This document shows, piece by piece, positions 60,559-64,000 of a stretch of DNA of 64,000 nucleotides. Within the stretch, counting starts at the first letter, position 1, and each line of letters opens with the position of its first letter. Both the position numbers and the translations under genes were made by a program. Origin of the DNA: Myxococcota bacterium (GTDB lineage Bacteria; Myxococcota_A; UBA9160; UBA4427). The notes below the pieces were generated by a model. It had not been told where the DNA came from, did not search any database, and worked only from the letters and a program-made list of their open reading frames with translations. The stretch covers positions 37,312 to 101,311 of the forward strand of contig JASMLK010000106.1 in the NCBI GenBank assembly GCA_030748735.1, given 5' to 3'.

Positions 60559-62496
60559 CTAGAGCGCGTCGAGCATCACGTCCGCGAGCTTGCGGCTGAA
60601 GGCCGCGGGGTCTGCGAGCTGCCCGCCTTCGGCGAGCTGCGCCTGGGCGAAGAGCAGTTCGGCGTAGCTGGCCACGCGCGCGTCGCTCGCGTCCGTTTCG
60701 AAGATCTCCTGCAGCTTCACGAGCAGCGGGTGTTCGACGTTGATTTCCATGATGGGCTTGTTGTCGGGAACGTCTTGCCCCGCCTGTCGCAACATCGCTT
60801 CGAGCTGCGGACTCAGCTGCCCTTCGTCGAGCACGAGGCAGGCCGGCGAAGAGGTGAGGCGCTTCGAGAGTCGCACTTCCTTGGCGCTCGCCTCGAGGGC
60901 CTTCGCCAGCGCGGAAACCAGATCGCCGAACTGCTCCTGGTCCTTCGCGTCGTCCTTCTCTTCGCTTTCGTCGCCCTCACTGGTGGAAAGATCGACCTCA
61001 CCGCGGCCCGCCGACTTGAAGCTCTTTTCCTTGAACTGCGGCGGCATCTGCTGGAGCCAGACGTCGTCGACCGGGTCGGCAAAGAGCAACACCTCGATGC
61101 CCTTTTCCTTGAAGGCTTCGAGGTGGGGCGAGTTGACGAGTGCGTCGTAGGAGCCACCGACCATGTAGTAGATGTCTTCCTGGTCGTCGTTCATGCGCTC
61201 GACGTAGTCGGCCAGCGACGTGAGCTTGCTCTCGTCGTGGGTCGAGCGGGCGAGCACGAGATCGAGGATGCGATCCTTGTTCTTCTCGTCCCAGACCAGC
61301 AGCCCTTCCTTCAGCACCGGTCCGAACTCGGCCCAGAAGCTGAGGTACTTCTCCTCGTCGTTCTTCTTGAGGGTCTTCAGCGAGTCGAGGACCTTCTTCA
61401 CCAGGTACTTGCGAATCGCCTGGATCTGGCGGTCCTGCTGGAGCATCTCGCGCGAAACGTTGAGGGTGACGTCTTCGGCGTCGACCACGCCGCGGACGAA
61501 ACGCAGGTAGTCGGGAACGAGGTCCTTGCACTCGTCCATGATGAAGACGCGGCGGACGTAGAGTTGGATGCCCTTGTGGGCCATCTCGCGGTGGTAGAGA
61601 TCGAACGGCGCCTTCGAAGGTACGTAGAGCAGGGAACGCGCTTCGAAGTTCCCCTCCATCTTGCTCGCGACGCGGAGTAGCGGCTCCTGATGGTCGTGAG
61701 AAATGTGCTTGTAGAACTCGTTGTACTCGGCGTCTTCGACTTCGGATTCGGGACGCGTCCAGATCGCCTTCATCGAGTTGAGGGGTTCGTTCGAGGTGTC
61801 TTCCTTTGCCTCTTCGGCGTCTTCGGCGTCGTCCGCCTGTGGGGGACGGATGACTTCGAGGCGAATCGGGTAGGCGACGAAGTCCGAGTACTTCTTCACC
61901 GTCTGTCGCAGCACCCATTCGTCGGTGAAGTCGCCGAGGCCGTCTTCTTCGTCGCTGGGCTTCAGGTGGAGGGTGACGGTCGTTCCGGCTTCGCTGCGTT
62001 CGGCGTCTTCGAGGCTGTAGCCGCCACCGCCATCGCTCTTCCAGAGCACGGCGTCCGGCTCGCCGGCGCGCCGGGTCAGCACGCTGATCTGGTCGGCGAC
62101 CATGAAGGCCGCGTAGAAGCCCACACCGAACTGCCCGATCAACTCGGGTGCGTCGCCCTGCTTGCCCGCTTCCTTGAGCTTGGCGATGAAGTCTCCACTA
62201 CCTGACTTCGCGAGCGTGCCGAGGTTGGTGACGACTTCGTCGTGGCTCATTCCGACGCCGTTGTCCGCGACCGAGAGCGTCCGCGCTTCGGGGTCGGCGG
62301 TCAGCTGAATCGCGAACTCGCCGCTCGGCAGCAACTCGGGCTTCGTCACACCCTCGAAGCGCACCTTGTCGATGGCGTCGCTCGCGTTGCTGATCAACTC
62401 GCGGAGGAAGACTTCCTTGTTCGAGTAGAGGGAGTGGATCATCAGGTCGAGGAGCTGCTTGACCTCGGCCTGGAATTCGTGCTGTTCCACTGACAT
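60559..62496 (-). CDS. htpG: molecular chaperone HtpG (Hsp90)
   Basis: A 645-residue Hsp90. The GHKL ATP site is visible: LRELISNASDAIDK, DNGVGM and GQFGVGFYAAFMV. The middle-domain Arg region and C-terminal dimerisation helices follow; an acidic linker (EDAEEAKEDTSNE) lies between the N and middle domains, slightly longer than in E. coli. Start ATG 62496 gives MSVEQHEFQAEVKQLL, the family N-terminus. Confidence 0.96.
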   Translation of the reverse strand: MSVEQHEFQAEVKQLLDLMIHSLYSNKEVFLRELISNASDAIDKVRFEGVTKPELLPSGEFAIQLTADPEARTLSVADNGVGMSHDEVVTNLGTLAKSGSGDFIAKLKEAGKQGDAPELIGQFGVGFYAAFMVADQISVLTRRAGEPDAVLWKSDGGGGYSLEDAERSEAGTTVTLHLKPSDEEDGLGDFTDEWVLRQTVKKYSDFVAYPIRLEVIRPPQADDAEDAEEAKEDTSNEPLNSMKAIWTRPESEVEDAEYNEFYKHISHDHQEPLLRVASKMEGNFEARSLLYVPSKAPFDLYHREMAHKGIQLYVRRVFIMDECKDLVPDYLRFVRGVVDAEDVTLNVSREMLQQDRQIQAIRKYLVKKVLDSLKTLKKNDEEKYLSFWAEFGPVLKEGLLVWDEKNKDRILDLVLARSTHDESKLTSLADYVERMNDDQEDIYYMVGGSYDALVNSPHLEAFKEKGIEVLLFADPVDDVWLQQMPPQFKEKSFKSAGRGEVDLSTSEGDESEEKDDAKDQEQFGDLVSALAKALEASAKEVRLSKRLTSSPACLVLDEGQLSPQLEAMLRQAGQDVPDNKPIMEINVEHPLLVKLQEIFETDASDARVASYAELLFAQAQLAEGGQLADPAAFSRKLADVMLDAL

Positions 62497-62905
62497 GGAC
62501 GGGGATCTCCGTTTCGCTTGGGTGCTGGGATGCTGGATGGGTGAACGAGAAGTCGTGGGCCGGCCCTCGAGCGGGCCGAAGCATAAGCCCGGATTTCGTG
62601 CGTCAACGCCCTGAGTCGCAGGAGATGCTACTGAGACCCGTCCACCGGGGGGCGTCACGGCCAGCGCGCCGGGTGGCACGCGGAGAATTCGAGCGGATTC
62701 AAGTTCGCGGTGGTTAAATCCGAATATTGAGATAAGCTGATGCACCAATTTGGCAGGGGCCTGGGCGAGCGTGTGTCCTCACGCAGGGAACCCCACACTC
62801 CATTGAATTCATTGATTTTTTCGCTTAGCTAGCCCGTACGCCTCCACGGCGATGCCTCCTTTACCACCCGGCGCGCGGCGCCCCACCGACCCTCCGGAGC
62901 CCAGC
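62497..62905. other. intergenic region between divergent htpG and metH
   Basis: About 409 bases. An A/T-rich stretch at 62700-62760 on the htpG side and ATTGAATTCATTGATTTTTT at 62803-62822 on the metH side are plausible promoters. I found no B12 or SAM riboswitch consensus. TAGCCCG at 62830 resembles a MITE end but has no partner. Confidence 0.45.
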
Positions 62906-64000
62906 ATGACCTCCGACGCCCGACAGAAAGCCTTCGAGACCCTGCTGCGCGAGCGCATCGCCGTGATCGACGGCGCCATGGGCTCGATGGTCCAGACCTT
63001 CGGCCTCGACGAAGCCGCCTTTCGCGGCAATCGCTTCGCCGACCATCACAAGGACCTGCAGGGCAATAACGAACTGCTGTCGCTCACCCGCGCCGATGTG
63101 ATCGAGCAGATCCACGGCGACTTCTTCGCCGCGGGTGCGGACATCGCCGAAACCAACACCTTCGGCGCCAACGCGGTTTCGCAGGCCGACTACGAACTCG
63201 CCGATCTCGACACCCTCGCCTACGACCTGAATTTCGCTTCGGCGCAGCTCGCACGACGCGTCGCCGACACCTGGACGGAGAAGACCCCCGACAAACCCCG
63301 CTTCGTCGCCGGCGCGATCGGCCCCACCAGCAAGACCCTTTCCCTTTCGCCCAAGGTCGAAGACGCCTCGTTTCGCGACCTGACCTTCGACGAACTCGAA
63401 GCCGCCTACGCGGTACAAACCCGCGGTCTCATCGACGGTGGCGCCGACGTGATCCTCGTCGAAACGATCTTCGACACCTTGAACGCCAAGGCCGCCCTCG
63501 TCGCTGTGCAGCGCGTGTTCGACGAGAAGAACGTTCGGCTGCCGATCATGATCTCGGTCGCGATCACCGACGCCAGCGGGCGCACCCTTTCCGGGCAAAC
63601 CGTCGAGGCCTATTGGCGATCGATGGCGCACGCAAACCCGATTTCGATCGGCGTGAACTGTTCGCTCGGCGCAACGGACATGCGGCCGCACGTCGCCGAA
63701 CTCTCGCGCATCGCAGATACCCGCGTTTCCGCCTACCCGAACGCCGGGCTCCCCAACGCATTTGGCGAGTACGACGAGCGACCCGAGGTGACGGGTGAAC
63801 TCGTTGGTGAGTTCGCGACGTCGGGGCTCGTGAACGTCGTCGGTGGTTGCTGCGGGACCACGCCCGCGCACATCGCCGAAATCGCCAAGGCGGTCGAGGG
63901 TGTGGCGCCGCGCGAAGTACCCGACTTCCAGGGGGAAGCCGTGAGCTACTTCAGTGGCCTCGAACCCCTCGCGATTCGCCCCGACTCGAACTTCCAGATG
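62906..64000 (+). CDS. metH: cobalamin-dependent methionine synthase, N-terminal part (cut by window edge)
   Basis: The first 365 residues lie in the window, preceded by GGAG seven to ten bases before the ATG. This is the homocysteine-binding barrel: [31 protein letters not shown], and the zinc Cys ligands in GVNCSLGA and [20 protein letters not shown] begins the link to the folate domain. MetH transfers the methyl of methyltetrahydrofolate to homocysteine through cobalamin. The rest lies beyond the window. Confidence 0.94.
   Translation, partial: MTSDARQKAFETLLRERIAVIDGAMGSMVQTFGLDEAAFRGNRFADHHKDLQGNNELLSLTRADVIEQIHGDFFAAGADIAETNTFGANAVSQADYELADLDTLAYDLNFASAQLARRVADTWTEKTPDKPRFVAGAIGPTSKTLSLSPKVEDASFRDLTFDELEAAYAVQTRGLIDGGADVILVETIFDTLNAKAALVAVQRVFDEKNVRLPIMISVAITDASGRTLSGQTVEAYWRSMAHANPISIGVNCSLGATDMRPHVAELSRIADTRVSAYPNAGLPNAFGEYDERPEVTGELVGEFATSGLVNVVGGCCGTTPAHIAEIAKAVEGVAPREVPDFQGEAVSYFSGLEPLAIRPDSNFQM

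Noticed and set aside
62828..62836. Possible fourth MITE end (TAGCCCG) upstream of metH
   Set aside because: Only about eight bases match; the ATTCATGAACATCC core and the second arm are absent.
62749..62905. Riboswitch (B12 or SAM type) before metH
   Set aside because: No conserved B12-box or SAM/SAH aptamer core could be found by eye; a covariance-model search would settle it.
1..64000. tRNA, rRNA, CRISPR arrays, prophage or integron features
   Set aside because: No cloverleaf-type sequence, rRNA segment, regularly spaced repeats, integrase or phage structural gene was found on reading both strands.

Overview
The window is GC-rich, densely coded chromosomal DNA from a Gram-negative (diderm) bacterium. 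Lipoprotein signals, an outer-membrane porin, PilZ and EAL-HDOD proteins, a flagellin, RecBCD, class I fumarase, MetH and a near-complete menaquinone operon point to a motile, respiring bacterium. Gene content and style resemble deltaproteobacterial or Myxococcota-like lineages, but that placement is inference: there is no rRNA or other taxonomic marker here. No tRNA, rRNA, CRISPR array, prophage or intact transposase gene was seen.

Layout. 1-7.4 kb: a GMC oxidoreductase (cut by the window edge) with its small subunit, an EAL-HDOD signalling protein, a small membrane protein, a sphingomyelinase-like hydrolase, a conserved hypothetical, and a rhomboid-like protein that has lost its catalytic His. 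7.6-14.4 kb: a PHP/DUF3604 lipoprotein, a two-domain glycosyltransferase, asnS, and a TetR regulator with a palindromic operator next to a diiron ferritin-like protein. 14.4-17 kb: a porin / FMN-binding / PepSY operon that looks like an extracytosolic flavin electron-transfer unit. 17.3-26.4 kb: recC-recB-recD with 4-base overlaps. 26.5-29.4 kb: aminotransferase, epimerase and a glutamine amidotransferase. 29.5-38.7 kb: an eight-gene operon, merR-menG-menF-menD-menH-menA-menC-menE, holding the menaquinone pathway except menB and the DHNA-CoA thioesterase. 38.9-46.7 kb: flagellin, PilZ protein, amidotransferase, SpoU methyltransferase, class I fumarase and a Prc-type protease. 46.9-51.1 kb: bolA, parC and parE. 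51.2-55.4 kb: a mosaic stretch with a PilZ protein, an FG-GAP lipoprotein, an orphan HicB and a VapBC pair. 55.5-64 kb: a DUF2520 protein, a Cys-rich exported protein, a broken alpha/beta hydrolase, a tRNA-dihydrouridine synthase, an AEC transporter, htpG and the start of metH.

Non-coding structure worth attention: a family of short inverted-repeat (MITE-like) elements in three states of preservation (about 59, 59 and 109 bases), one ending three bases from the recC start codon; a hairpin direct repeat bracketing bolA-parC-parE, with the full-length MITE abutting one copy; a five-unit hexamer repeat in the porin leader; an 18-base repeat inside a lipoprotein gene; and three clear palindromic operators or hairpins (tetR, vapB, pilZ/amidotransferase junction).

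No single locus is a proven new system. The best candidates for something undescribed are the porin-flavin-PepSY unit, the tandem-HTH MerR regulator heading the menaquinone operon, the rhomboid pseudoprotease with its cytoplasmic tail, and the MITE at recC.
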